A stretch of 64,000 bases of DNA from Trichoplax sp. H2 (taxonomy: Eukaryota > Placozoa > Uniplacotomia > Trichoplacea), in contig NOWV01000099.1 of assembly GCA_003344405.1 (NCBI GenBank), positions 1 to 64,000 on the forward strand, read 5' to 3'. Made by a program: the position numbers and the translations under genes. The notes under the pieces are model-generated. The model did no database searches. It saw only the letters and a program-made list of their open reading frames with translations, and was not told where the DNA came from. The stretch's first letter is position 1; each line of letters starts with the position of its first letter. This document shows, one piece after another, positions 49,501 to 63,400 of the stretch.

Positions 49501-52474
49501 TACATATTTAAATAATTGTAATCTTTACTCCTTTTAATTTTTAATAAATAATTTGGAAATAGGGAACAATGTCAATCCTCCAACTGTGAATATTTCTTCT
49601 CGATCGAAAATGATTGTATGTTAACAAACAATGAAACATTTAAATTGTTAATGCACTATAACAGGTATGAACGTTGGGCATTTACAAAGGTGTATTGCTC
49701 TCTAGAAGGGATATTAGACAGTTAATTTTTCAGATCTCTATCATTTTGCTTTCTTCTATTCTTTTTATCCCATTAGCAATGCTAATTTTTTAATTAGTAG
49801 TAATTAATTTTTTGAAATCTAGCACTATAGTGTCACCTTTACTGTTTATATCCGGCCGGCTATGGTCCAATTTTTGGGGAGCTATTGATCAGAATGGGTA
49901 TTATGCAAGGTCGAAGGATTACATCGATATTGTTGAAGGTAGAAAGCGGTATGTTATTTAACGCTTTTAAGATATGCTACGGCATAATATTAGATTGACG
50001 ATCTATTCTTTACTTATAAACGATTACTTTTTATTTACATATAATAATATTTAAGCACGTAGTGTATCATTCAAGGGGATGTTAGCTACTAGTATAATCT
50101 AGTAAGCATACTGTATGGTCATATCGTAAATAGTTTTAAATATCTTGTATGTAATCGAACACCAAGAATCACTTCATTGGTGCCTATTTTTGTTGTTGTA
50201 GTTTAAATTCTGAGATACTGGTAATAAAGTAATTTACGAGTATAGATTATAGTAGTTTTCATAAAATTCTATATATAGGTCCATTATAATTGCTTTCAGC
50301 TAGTGTCAGTTTTACTTTATAATTTATATTACTCAACATTTCAATTAATAAATTCAAAGAGGAATTTGGAATGTTCCTTACATTCGAGGGGCTTATATGA
50401 TCAATAAAAGTCATTTAAAGATGCCAGATCTAGCTTTCGATGAAGAAGGTGACTTTGATATGAAGTGGTGTGCAAAAATGCGAAAATCGGTAGGCATATT
50501 TACCTTGACTTTAATATTTGCCATCACGTATGGTAGGTGTCGACAAAACCTGACTTGATATTATCTATTTTTATGCTATAGGGTACCTTCATGTATGTTA
50601 ATAATATGCAAATATTTGGTCATTTACTAAATTTAAAGAGCTATTCTATAGATCATTTGCATAATGATTTATATCAAATCATCGACAATCAACCTGTAAG
50701 TAGAAGACGATAGGTAGCAGCTTAACTACTCTAAGCTTGCCTTTTACATTTTTGCTTTTGGGCCAAATTTTTGAATTTCATATGTAAAAATAAACTAGAT
50801 TCGCTTTGAAAGCTGAAATTGAATTTTTAAAGTACTAATTTTGATCTTAGCTCTTGTCGCTTTTCAAATCAGCCACAATCAGATTTTCAAGACTATCCAT
50901 CACTTTTAAATCTATTTTATTTCATTACGCCTTTTATTTTTTTACAACATACGCAAATAAATTATAATAGTTTGACTCAGTTCCACATTAATCTCAATAG
51001 GCAATTTTACTGTCATTTGATTAAATAAGTATTGTCACTTTTTCATTTATTATTGCACCGTAAATTTGCCGCTAAAGTAAATGCGTGAACATGCACAATT
51101 GCGCGCATTAGGCATTAAATGCTTTCCTTGATATCTTATTATAAATAGGATTGGGAAGCAAAGTATATACACGAGAATTACTCAATCAATTTGAGGGATG
51201 ATCATGAAATTCAAATGGTATAGTGAGAAATGAAACATCAATCAACTTTAGCACAAAAACTATTTATTTGATCAGTTATTAACATGATTGTTTCTTAATT
51301 GAAACCGTTTATTTGTTGTGCATTCCATTTGTGATAGCCATGCTCCGATGTCTATTGGTTTCCAGTTGTATCTGAAATTTTTTGTAAACATCTGGTGGAG
51401 GTCAGTATCCAATAACATTAGTAATCATCGGTTTCTTAGATTGCGTTTCTTAAATATTCTATCTTCCTTTTTGCAATAGGAAATGGAAAATTTTGGCCAA
51501 TGGTCCGCCGGAGGCCATAAAGTACTGTATTTAATCGTAATGTTGGTTTTTGTCAGAGATTATGGTTAAAACCCTCTCATACATTACCGTTGTAACTATC
51601 CAACCTAATACCTTACAGTCCTTCTGAATGAACTAATAGATCACAAACTTATCGTTGATCTGTTTATTTAGGATAGTCGGTTGGATGGAGGCTATGAAAA
51701 TGTTCCGACGCGCGACATTCATTTGAAACAAGTTATACGAACTATAGCACATCTACGTCTATTTTCCCTAAATATCTATTAACTTATCAAACTTTGGCAA
51801 CCGTCGTTATGTGTTTCTCTTTTTAGATCAATTTAGAACAGCAATGGCTCTATTTTTTACAGAAATATATCGTCCCTATACAAGCTAAAGTTTACCCCGG
51901 ATTTTATTCCAAAGTAAACATTTCATAATTATATTCGAATACTCTAAGTATATCAACTTTAACAAGTATCTGCACAATGTTGATACATTTAAGCTCAAGT
52001 TCAAGTATTTTTCGATGGTCAAATATTAATCGTTAACTTTTCAATCTATGGATGAATTTTAATTTTAGGGCCATGCTTTTATGAATTTTGTTGTAAGGTA
52101 TCATCCTACAGGGCAGCCATCACTGCGCCCTCACCATGATGCATCGACCTATACCATTAATATTGCACTAACGAGGGCAGGAATAGATCATGAGGTTCAG
52201 CCTATGCATACCAGTAGATTAGTTAAAATCCGATTCTACGAAAGTAACGCATAATTTCAACTTTAATGAAGTTTATGATAACGATATCGTTTCTGCTTAT
52301 GATTGAACAATAAATTAGGGTGGAGGTTGTCGATTTCTAAGACAAAATTGTAGCGTTGTTAACACTATGCTTGGATGGTCTCTAATGCATCCAGGCAGAT
52401 TAACCCATTATCATGAAGGATTACCAACTACTAAAGGGACAAGATATATTATGGTCTCGTTTATTGATCCTTGA
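46599..52474 (+). CDS. PLOD: Procollagen-lysine 5-dioxygenase / glycosyltransferase
   Basis: Twenty-two exons encode about 724 residues: 46599-46671, 46790-46890, 46981-47111, 47225-47342, 47929-47974, 48043-48155, 48274-48337, 48467-48567, 48781-48879, 48980-49111, 49266-49387, 49563-49664, 49823-49948, 50360-50489, 50582-50695, 51149-51217, 51338-51400, 51480-51521, 51672-51731, 51827-51913, 52069-52194 and 52319-52474. Exon 1 is a signal peptide. The N-terminal glycosyltransferase domain has [10 protein letters not shown] and the metal-binding T-D-S-Y-D-V-I across exons 3/4. Exon 8 ends H-G-N-G-P-T-K. The accessory domain has L-W-S-N-F-W-G-A. The C-terminal 2-oxoglutarate/Fe(II) domain has R-P-H-H-D-A-S-T (exon 21), then [10 protein letters not shown] and G-T-R-Y (exon 22). 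It hydroxylates, and may glycosylate, collagen lysines in the endoplasmic reticulum. Vertebrates have three paralogues; this looks like the pre-duplication type. Confidence 0.94.
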
Positions 52475-53400
52475 TTGGAGCATTTGAAGTATAGACAAAA
52501 GAATTAAGTGAAATCACCTTGAAGACGCATACAATATTGCTTCTGTTTGTATCACTCACATTTAGCCAAAGCTGAAAAAGTATTTGCTGACTCTGTCTAT
52601 TTTTTTTAAGTAATAAAATTAGTATACGTACTACACAATCATCTATACCGGTACACTCTTCTTTAATTTGCTGCAACTGTAGTTAACTGATTTCTAATTT
52701 GTTGCTATTCTGATGTTAGATGCCCGTGTTGTAGAGTATTTTTTAATATTACCTACGATGCATCGCTGCTGCATTATGATTCATGCAGGTAATAAAATTA
52801 TCTTTTTCGCCTACACAAATATCTATTATAGATACGACTCAGGTACTAAAAATATAAGCAAAGTCTTTCAAATTTATGCGCTTTCATTCTTGCTCACTCC
52901 GTAGATTGATCCACTAAAAAATTTAGTATACGTAAGCGGTAAAATTAAATTTAAATAGGTACTCGTACATTTCATGATAAAGGCCCCCCCCCCCAAAAAA
53001 AAATAATAAGCATGACCGAATATGATTTAGTGACTGTTTTTCTTAACCTATTTTATAGCTGAAAATGATCGATTGATTATAATTTTAATTTTAAAACCTA
53101 GATTTTTGAACACAGTCTAACGTGTACTGTAGAGTCCTTAAAAGGACTGAAAACGCAAGCCGATCACGATCAAATGGTTGATTTTCTAACACGAATTTTG
53201 CCCTCGAATCAGGTTCAAGTCGGATTTCTGATTGATTTTTAATAAGGGATCATATTACACTTATTAGACGGACATAAGAGGACATCATTGATCGGCAGAG
53301 CAGTTTCAGCAAGGTGTACTAAAATAAATAATCTCCCAACAACTTCACGATTGAGTGTACAGTACAGTACATGAGTGGCAATCTCGTGATAGAATTTGTT

Positions 53401-53542
53401 AAGGAATTCTACAGTATTTACTGAAAGTCAACTATCGCCGTTTCCAATTCTGATACAACGCCATTTTAAAAAACGACAAAAGATGGCGTTGAATCAGTAA
53501 TTTCAAACGGCGATAGCTTACTTTTAGTAGACAGAATTCCTT
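53401..53542. repeat. Foldback (long inverted repeat) element
   Basis: The arm at 53401-53466 is the near reverse complement of 53480-53542, with a spacer of about 13 bases. Matching blocks, in order, are AAGGAATTCT, CTATCGCCGTTT, CTGAT with a small gap, and CAACGCCAT. The size, the near full-length arms and the lack of coding suggest a small foldback or MITE-type element. No clear target-site duplication is visible. Confidence 0.75.
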
Positions 53543-53819
53543 CTAATTTCATAAGAGGAGGCTGCCAGTGATGTGCTTAGTGAAGCTGTTAAGTAATGAC
53601 TAACTATAAAATGATTTTTGAACACAATCTATGCACACTGTGCAGTACTACCGTACTGTTCGTGCTGGAAATGTGTATGGATAAGTCACAAAATATCGCA
53701 AATAAAGAGGAGTGCGATAATCGAATGATACTGTATAGATCATAAAGGTATTAAACCGAACCGAACCGCTCTCAGGTCTAATCGCATCGCATCAAAAATG
53801 GAGATCGACGCTGCTGGTC

Positions 53820-54402
53820 CTGCTCAATGTACCGTACGTACGTACGTCTGTCGTCGGTACTGGCAGCCTGTACAATGTACTGTAGGTTGTACAGTACAAT
53901 GCACAATGTGCTGCCTTGAGCCTTCGACTGAATAATTCTTCGATCATAACATGGACCATTAAAATGTCCTCCACGTTAGTTCAAGAGTACAACCAGATGC
54001 AACTAACTTGAACTGACAGTTCCCGACAGCATCGAGGGGCAACCAAGCAATTAAATAGCCGATTTAATAGAAAACATGGAAAAATAATGCTAAACAACGT
54101 AAGTCGGTTTGTTCTATTACAGAACAACCGTGGAGCATGGACTACAGTACAGTACTGTACTGTACAGGCCTACAGTACACTGAGTACAGTACCGTACTGT
54201 ACTGTAGTCATGATCGTGAAGAGTACGCATGTGCATAATATAACTTATGATGGATGGATGGTTGTAGAGTGAAGTAGAGTGTTGTTAACAGTGACTAGTG
54301 TCCATACTGTACTAACTTAAAACTGTCCACTACTATCCATTAGTATGAGCTGAGCTGACGGCTGTCTGCGGCATGCCTACAGTACAGTACAGTCCAGTAA
54401 AG
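53820..54402. repeat. GTACA/TGTAC pentamer clusters upstream of mTOR
   Basis: Three patches of pentamer sequence with strand switches lie near 53828-53910, 54143-54215 and 54378-54402. The last ends about 80 bases before the mTOR start codon. An isolated run also lies near 53358-53372, and more appears in mTOR intron 1 near 54940-54955. Confidence 0.75.
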
Positions 54403-54479
54403 CAAAAACAGGCAACAATCTATGCGCAAACGCATGCTTGACTATCAACATAGTAGACTTTCCAGCCGACGACGGTGTT

Positions 54480-57400
54480 ATGGCCGATAAATTCATCGTT
54501 GGATTGAAAAGTCGGAGCGATGAAGTCCGATTAAGGGCTGCCAAAGAATTACAACGCTCGATAACAACAGAATTACGTGAAGTATCCAATGAAGAATATC
54601 AAAGCTTTTGGGATGAGTTAAATCATCAAATTTTTGAGTTAGTTTCAAGTAGTGATGTCCACGAGAAAAAAGGAGGCATTTTGGCAATAAGTAAGTTGTT
54701 GATGGAAAGATGGACGTGTAGCGTCATGATTGATAGCAATCGCTCGATATTATCAAAAGTTATACTGGTATAGAGTAGAACAATGTATTAAGAGCTAAAA
54801 GTGAGCTTATTCTGAACTAACTGCTTGTCATGTTCAATAGAATAACAATCCAGTAGTTGATTATCTTCCATGCTGCTGCTTTTAACTGTAGCTTGTGCTG
54901 TACAACACTGGTGCAATGAGCAGTATTACACTATCAATTATACTGTACTGTACTTGCTTTGCATCTTGGACTTGACAGCAGAGTACCAGTGTTTATATGC
55001 TGTAATAGTGTCATTAAAAAGAAGTTTTATCATTGTAAACTCTTAAAACGTTTCATAAATAGACAACACTTGTAGCATTTCTGTATATGCATAGTATAGT
55101 GGTAGCAATAACTGCCATAGTATACATTCCGATCTTTTTACAACAATAAGCAAGAGTAGCTAATACTGCTGTACTACAGTATATTATTGTCTTATATACA
55201 GTAGGTCAAGTATTGTCATTATTGTAACAATTTGTCCTTTCATGGTACTTTCTAGTTAGTTTAATTGGTGTGGATGGAGGAAATGCTCCAACCAAGATTA
55301 GCCGATTTGCTAATTACTTGCGTAATCTATTGCCATCGAGTGATCCCTCCGTGATGGATATGGCTTCCAAGGCCGTAGGATTGTTAGCTTTAGCTGGTGG
55401 CACATTTACTGCTGAATATGTCGAATTTGAGGTTAAACGAGCTTTGGAATGGTTATCTGGTGAACGTCATGAAGGAAGGCGCTTAGCAGCGGTAGTTTGG
55501 AATTCTATATTGTGTATATTGCAATTGATATACCCATTGACTCTCCCACTAATTACTTTTTTTCCACCTTATTAATTGATTCGATTGTAGGTTCTAGTTT
55601 TGCGTGAATTAGCGGTGAATGCTCCCACTTTTTTCTATCAGCAAGTCCAATCATTTTTTGATAATATCTTTAGTGCAGTCCGAGACCCTAAGGTACCTTG
55701 TGAAAATGGTTCTTCCAACTTTTTCAATGCCGGCTATAATTAAATAGAAGCAAATTGCGATATCATCAAGCAATCTTAAGAGCTACTCAGATACTAAAGA
55801 TACTTGTACTTCGTATGATCATCACTATTATAATAATGTCAGAATTATAAATAATTATTATTATATCAATATTATTGACAATAGCGTGTTCCTTAATTAA
55901 CTTCTTAACAACTCGTATTAGTAGTCAAGACCATTATAATCTTCGTTTCACACAATACTACGATACTGTAATCTGGGCAACGCTAATTGATCTATATCGT
56001 AAACAATAGCTGTTCAATTCATTCGCAAGACCTTACCTTTGCTAGTTATATATATATTAATATATCATTTGTAATTCGATCTGATGTCCTAGTGAACATT
56101 GACATTATAGTATTGATTGTTCGTATGGATACTAATTGTGTAATTTCTAATATATCTATTAGCAATCTATTCGAGAGGCAGCTGTAGAAGCCTTGCAAGC
56201 TTGCTTTGTACTTACATCTCAAAGAGAAACAAGTTCAGACCACTACCCTGTATGGTATCAGGTAATAAAAGAGTTAATATACGTATTTAGGGTATCCTAA
56301 ATTTAAAATCTAAGTCATTATATGTTATGTATCTTCAATTTTCAGTATGCGTATGACGAAGCCTGGCGTGGATTTCGTGATCCTGGCTCTGGTAAAGAAA
56401 AAGGCGTTACTCTGAGCCGAGATGATAAAATGCATGGTTCGTTGTTAATCATTAACGAATTGTTAAGAGCAAGTAGTAGCGAAGGAGAGGTATGTAGTTC
56501 TAGCCTACAATATCAACTAAAATATCTCCACATGCCTATCCCTACCTTGCTTTTCATATACGTAATAAAATCGATCTAATTTTAGCGATTGCGACGTGAA
56601 ATGGAAGAAATTATGGTACAACAATCAACAGCTGGTGTTGTTATACGACAGCATCCAAGCATACAAAAGTCTGCAATGTACGGCAGCCCTGGTCAGCAGG
56701 CATTAAATTCCGGCCGATTTCTTGATTTATTTGATTCTGAGAATAGTACTAGTATTGATTCTAAGTTACGAAATCGCATCGTCGGTTTCTGTCAAAGTCA
56801 ATTCTGTCGGACATTCATGCTTACCAAATTCCCTGAGGTACGTTATGCAGTACTAATGTATTTCGTAACGCTCTACATTTTCACCGGGACAAAACTGATG
56901 TACTTAGTCTATATCTGTTGATTTATATGCCCCCAAAAAGTAGTCATTGCACTTTCATTTAAATGGGTACTGCAGATTTATTTTCATATCCAGATGATTT
57001 TAATCAGTTACCTCTCATAGTTATATAGTATTTATTTTGAACTTTATCACCTAATTGTTAGATTTCTGTCCAAATCATGAAATCTTTTCGAAATCATCGC
57101 AACAGCCTGATTCAGCAAACACTACTGATTATTTTACCTCGATTGTCTGCGTTCCAGCCGCAAAAATTTGTTGATACGTAAGTACAGTATTTTAGGCTAA
57201 CTCGAAAGTTATCATTTTGGATAGAATAATTAGTCCCAACCAATAATTGTATCATTAATAGATGTTGATCTATACTTTGTTTTTATAGACTCTTGGATGA
57301 TGCCATCAATCACTTACTGAGTTGTCTAAGGAAGGTGAGCGAAAATATTGTCACTACGTTTTCGTTTCGATATGTTCGTAATTCGCGCATTTTGTAAATA

Positions 57401-60400
57401 TGCGAACTTCAAATTCAAATTTTTTATAATTTCTTTTGAATTTGTAATTTACAATACGGATTAATCTAGGACAAGGAAAGATCTTCCGCTTTTCTAGCTC
57501 TTGGATTATTAGCTGTCGCTGTAAAGAAAGATATTAAGCCATATATTACAAAAATTTTTGAGAATATTAAAGCTGCTTTGCCGCCCAAGGAAGTCGGACA
57601 CAAGTGAGTACTCGTGATTTAAAATTATCCATTCCTATCCTGTTAACCGCTAATTTGACGGCTTCTGTTTTTGTAGGCGCCACAAAGTCGTTACAGTTGA
57701 TCCATCAGTCTTCATTTGTATAAGTATGCTAGGGCGCGCTCTTGGTGTAGAGATCAAACGGGACATTCGAGAACTGATCGATCCAATGTTATCGGTCGGC
57801 ATTAGGTATCCGTACCGTTCAATATCACCGCTACAGTATTTAAGATGTTGTAGTGCGACAGATACAGCAGTGATCATGAACGTGACTTAACTTAGAAAAT
57901 TTTTGTATTAGTATCCTTATTTACTTCATTTTATATCATTTATTGAAGTAAGTGTTAACGGTACCTGCTTTTAATCAGATAAAATGTTACGTAATTGCAC
58001 ATGCGTCTTACAAAAAACATTTAAAGTAAATAAGATTGTTACTTACGCTCTAAAACCTATTCGAAGATATATAACTGTTTACAATGCTTTAATGTTTCTG
58101 TAGCTTTGATTAGATTTGATTATTTCAATAGCTTATTGATAGCATATAGATTGTAGAGCTATACAAGTAAAGACTACAATATTCATAAAACATATTTTGC
58201 TGGATCTGTGAATGCGATGAAATTGTTTTCTCATTGTTAATCTTGCGTAACTTTCAGCTCTAGTCTCGTTGCCTCTTTACGGGATATCTCAGTTCAAATT
58301 CCTCCTTTAAAAAACGATATACAAGAAGGTTTACTTAAAATCTTATCGGTCGTACTAATGCATAAGCCTTTGCATCATCCTGGTATGCCCAAAAGTATGA
58401 TTCCGGCTCTATCAAAGTCCGGTGAGTAGATATTGTATAGTCATTTTTTTAATGCTGTACTAGTGGGCTTTTTTATTAATTAAGCTTGCGACCTTCCTCG
58501 TTGATAATCTGTATCATGTAGATGACGTCTCTGATGTAACTACCATTACTCTCGCTATACGTTGCCTTGTTAATTTCGACTTTGAAGGTACGGACATCAG
58601 TACACGTTGTTGCTCGCACCTAATGTAAATCTAATTCTTTCTACTACTAACTGGGATTATTTTTAGGAAAGTCTCTTACAGAATTTATCAAGTATTGCGC
58701 AGAGAATTATTTATTTAATGACAATAGAATTATTAGAATAGAGGCAGTGCGGACATGCTCTCAATTATTAAAACCAATACCGCACGTAAGTGATAGAACG
58801 ACATGTGCAATTCTAATGCTATTTTCGCTCGTTTATCGGCTTGAGGGCTACTTCAAAGCCAAAGCTGCCATAAACACTGAAACTAAGCGTTCTTGTTCTT
58901 ATCGTTATTATTTACTTATAGCCTCTTGTTCTTGGCCAGCAGTATGACGTCGTTAGTACAAATTCAATGCATTTAGTTAATGAAATATTAATGAAATTAC
59001 TTACGGTTGGAATAACAGACCCGGGTAAGCGAGTGCAAATGATGAAGCCATTTGGATTTATAATTTGTAATGTAACGTTTGAAATTATGCAACTAAATGA
59101 TAAGAAATTGTCTGTAGATCCCGACACTCGATATTGTGTTATGTCATCGTTGGACGAAAAATTTGATACCTATTTGGCCCAGGCTGAAAATTTGCAAATG
59201 CTTTTCATTGCTATTAATGATGAGGTAAAAGAATCATGTATAAGAAGTATTGAAATTCTACTGTTAATTTCAGTCTTTGCATAATCATGATCAAATCTTT
59301 AGGTATTCGAGATTAGAGAGCTAGCGTTATGCCATATTGGACGTTTAAGTAGTCTTAATCCAGCGTACATTATGCCATCCTTGCGAAAGACTCTAATGCA
59401 GGTAAAAAGTCTTCTAAAACCCCGCAATGTATAAGTACAGTATTCTTAGAGTCTATATCGTGCTTCAATAATTACATAGTTGTTTTATATATTGTTTTAG
59501 ATATTAACAGAGCTTAAATTTAGTGGACTTGGTCGCAATAAGGAACAAAGTGCTCGCCTGTTAAGTCTCTTAATATCGAATGCTCCTCGCCTAACCAGAC
59601 CATACGTCAAGCCAATTATAAATACCTTATTACCCAAGCTCAAAGAAAATGATCCTAACCCAGCTGTTGTTGTCAATGTCTTATCAGCAGTAGGCGAGCA
59701 AGCACAGGTAGTTTTGTTAAGGTTTTAGTAACGAACGTTTACTTATGTATTGACTTTATGCGCATTCTTTAATGCAATAAGTGTACGTACTTTGTAGGTC
59801 AGTGGAGAAGAATTAATAGAATGGATAGAAGACTTGTTCCCTATTATTTTGGATATACTGCAGGATTCCTCCAGTTCTTCTCTAAACAAACGTGAAGTAA
59901 GTTCAAATTGTTATGTATATGTGCTTCGTCTCTCGGTCACTTGTTAATTACTTGATATGCCCAATTGTTAGGTTGCTTTGCGTACCATGGGTCAGGTTGT
60001 CGAAAGTACTGGGTACGTTGTTGATTAGCAATATTAACGCAGTATAGCCAATCTGTATGAAATGTTTTTGTTCCGTGCGTAAAGTCAATTCATTTTAGAA
60101 ATCTAAATAATATAAACCTTATGGACATGATTATACCATATCCATTGCGGTCAACAGATTGTGTATCATTGAAAATCTGTCTTATAAAAAGTCCTACGCC
60201 AAAGATTACGATCTATTAAATCTTCATACTACTGCAATGTAATGAATCTCTTAATGAATTCAAAAATTAATCAAAGGTCGTCCTGATTTATAGATATGTT
60301 GTCGAACCCTATAGTCGATATCCGAACTTATTGGAGACTTTGCTTAGCTTTCTGAAGACAGAGCAGAGTAAGAGTATACGGAGAGAAGTAAGCGGTCTGC

Positions 60401-63400
60401 AGCTAGAATTATTTAACCAATTGTGGATGAAATTAAATTCTTAAATCCATTTTGTTTCCATCAGACTGTTAGAGTATTAGGTCTTTTGGGAGCTCTCGAT
60501 CCTTATAAACACAAGGTTGATCGAATGAAAAGATCGAGCGATATTTACAATGTTCAAGATGTTCTCATTCCGGAAACTAAAGGATTAGCAGATCCTTCCA
60601 GTATCGGTAATAGACTTGCAATTTTGCGGTTGCTATTGTAGTTTAGAAAGTCTATTTATAAGTTATCCAACTCTTAAATATCTATCGGGAATGATTTATC
60701 TCATCTATTTTCCGAAATAAATGTGTTTAATACATCACTAGGTGAATTAAATGTGACAGAGATGCTCGTTTCAATGAGCTCTGTGCAAATGGATGAATTC
60801 TATCCAGCTGTGGCGATAGCGGCTTTAATGAGAATCCTTAAAGATTCATCTCTATCGTCTCATCATAGTATGGTAGTTCAAGTACGTCAACCTAACTACC
60901 TAACTGTATTAGCTATTCTGAAACATTTTTAAGCGATACTTTATTGTGAAAATTAATTTGGTGATAAAATGTTTTGATAGGCCTTCAGTTTTATCATCAA
61001 GAGTCTTAAAATCAAATGTGTGGCTTTTCTACCACAGGTGAATAAACACTTAATGAGGATCTTATACAGTAGATGTTAGAAATCTAAATACTAAAGCAAC
61101 ACATCTTTTTGTAAACTTAGATTGTACCTACATTTCTAAATGTTGCGAGATCATGTGATACCACTCTGAAGGAAGTGAGTGAGATAAAAACTGCAATAAG
61201 ACATACTGATAATTAAATCGTGTAGCGAGACATTAACTTATTGCTCCTTTCGCTATTTTAGTCTTTGCTTCAGAAGCTGGGTGTACTTATCTCTCTTGTT
61301 AAACAACACATTAGAAATTACCTGGTAGATATCTTCCAATTAATTCAGGTAATGTAGATATTGAGCCTTTGTTACCCTTAAAATATCAATTTTTGACATT
61401 AGTACTTAAATCCTTGTCTACAATTAATGAATATACGATATAGTTGCTATCAAAAATGCCGAAATTCTTAAAATATTTTAATAATTAAATATCATGGATA
61501 TAAACTCTGTATGGTATTGTGCTATCCATCTTGATGTAGGAATGTTGGACAGTTAATAATCCTATGCAAAACACGATTATAGCTTTGCTAGAGCAAATGG
61601 CAATAGCTCTAGGAAGTGAATTTAAGGTATTATTTTTTCTGAACTTCTTTACTATCTATGCACTTATTTATAGTAAAACAACTTACTATATTCTGTCCTA
61701 ATTATATCCTAGGTTTATCTGCCTCAAATTATACCGCAGATATTGAAAACCTTTATTCACGATAATAGCCATAATCAAATTGTTACAAATAAGGTATATG
61801 TTTTCATAGGATGGTTATCACCATGTCATTTTGTCGATAATTATGATAGACTTCGAAGCTAATTACGTTATTTATTTCTCTTTGCCTTTTTAAGCTTTTA
61901 ATTGCATTGCAATCATTTGGTAGCAACTTAGACGACTATCTTCATCTACTGTTACCACCTATCGTGAAACTTTTCGATTCCAGTAATCAAGATATATCGT
62001 TAACCGTACGAAAGTATGTCTGCTTTTATGAACCTACTTATGCCCCTAAATTTTGTTATTCTTTAGAAAGTATTTTTGCTCGCAATGGTTAATTTCAATT
62101 CTCTCATGCTTTTTAGAACATCATTGGAAACTATCGATAAACTAATCGAATCATTAGACTTCACCGATTATGCGTCGCGCCTCATTCACCCAATTATCCG
62201 TGCAATTGATACCTTGCCCGAAGTCAGATCGTCTGCGATGGACGTCCTGTGCTCTTTAGCATCACAATTTAATGGCAAATACAAAATATTTATTTCTATG
62301 GTAAACAAGGTAGGGAAAGATAATATTGCCTCTTGATCGAAATTGTCTTATTTGCGTTAATACATTTAACGCTTCCTTGAATTTTAATAGGTATTGCAAA
62401 AACATAGGATACAACACTTAAAGTACGAAAGTGTTGTCAGTAAAGTTTTGAAGGTAATTGTATTGCAATATTTACGTTATAAGCTACTCTAAAGCTATCT
62501 AGGTCTTTAAAATTTGGCTGTGTTTCGTTTTCCTGTTATCGTATAGAGTTCTCATACAGTTGACTCTGAATCAGTATTTTCGGCTCGCCCGCGGCGTTCG
62601 ACAACTGTAATGTCCGAAATGGCTACTACTAATAATACTGAGAACAATACCATAAAAAAGCTCTATGTTAGCGCTGATAACTTGAAAAGGGTCAGTTACT
62701 GTAGATATTACAACAGATTTTAAAAATTATTCGATTGCGGCATTCTATCGATGTCCGGATCTCAGTAGAGTTTATCTTTCAAAAGGCCTGGGAACCTGGA
62801 AGACGCGTTAATAAAGATGACTGGACAGAATGGCTGAGACGGCTGAGCGTTGAATTGTTGAAAGAATCACCTTCTCCAGCATTACGATCTTGTTGGTCTT
62901 TAGCTCAAGCTTATAGCCCGCTTGCTAGGTCATATAAACTTAAGCGATATAATCTGAAATAGTTATTGATAGTGCTAAAGTTTTGTCATTTAACATACAG
63001 AGACCTTTTTAATGCCGCATTTGTTTCATGTTGGTCTGAATTAAATGAAGAACAGCAGGTTTGTGATCATGGAATTTATATAGAAAAGTATATGGTAGAT
63101 GTCTTCTTGTATTAGCTGCACTATGGCTTAAAATCAGAATTTAAAACAGGATGAGTTAGTGCAAAGTATTGAAAAGGCTTTGGAGTCTCAAAACAATCCT
63201 GAAATTACTCAAGCCTTGCTTAATCTTGCCGAATTCATGGAACATTGCGATAAGGTAATCTTTCTTCAACTTCACTTTTAATATACAACAATGAGGCGAT
63301 AATTTTGCGTATATTGTTATCAAAAATAGGGCCCATTGCCACTCAACAATAATGAGTTACTAGGTGACTGTGCTTTAAGGTGTAGAGCATATGCTAAAGC

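Larger units (their letters stand above)
52475..54479. other. Non-coding region between PLOD and mTOR
   Basis: It contains a poly-C/poly-A run near 52983-53003, a long foldback at 53401-53542 and pentamer clusters up to the mTOR start. Open frames at 52713-52904 (+), 53792-53974 (-) and 54087-54272 (+) are repeat-derived or unsupported. Confidence 0.5.
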
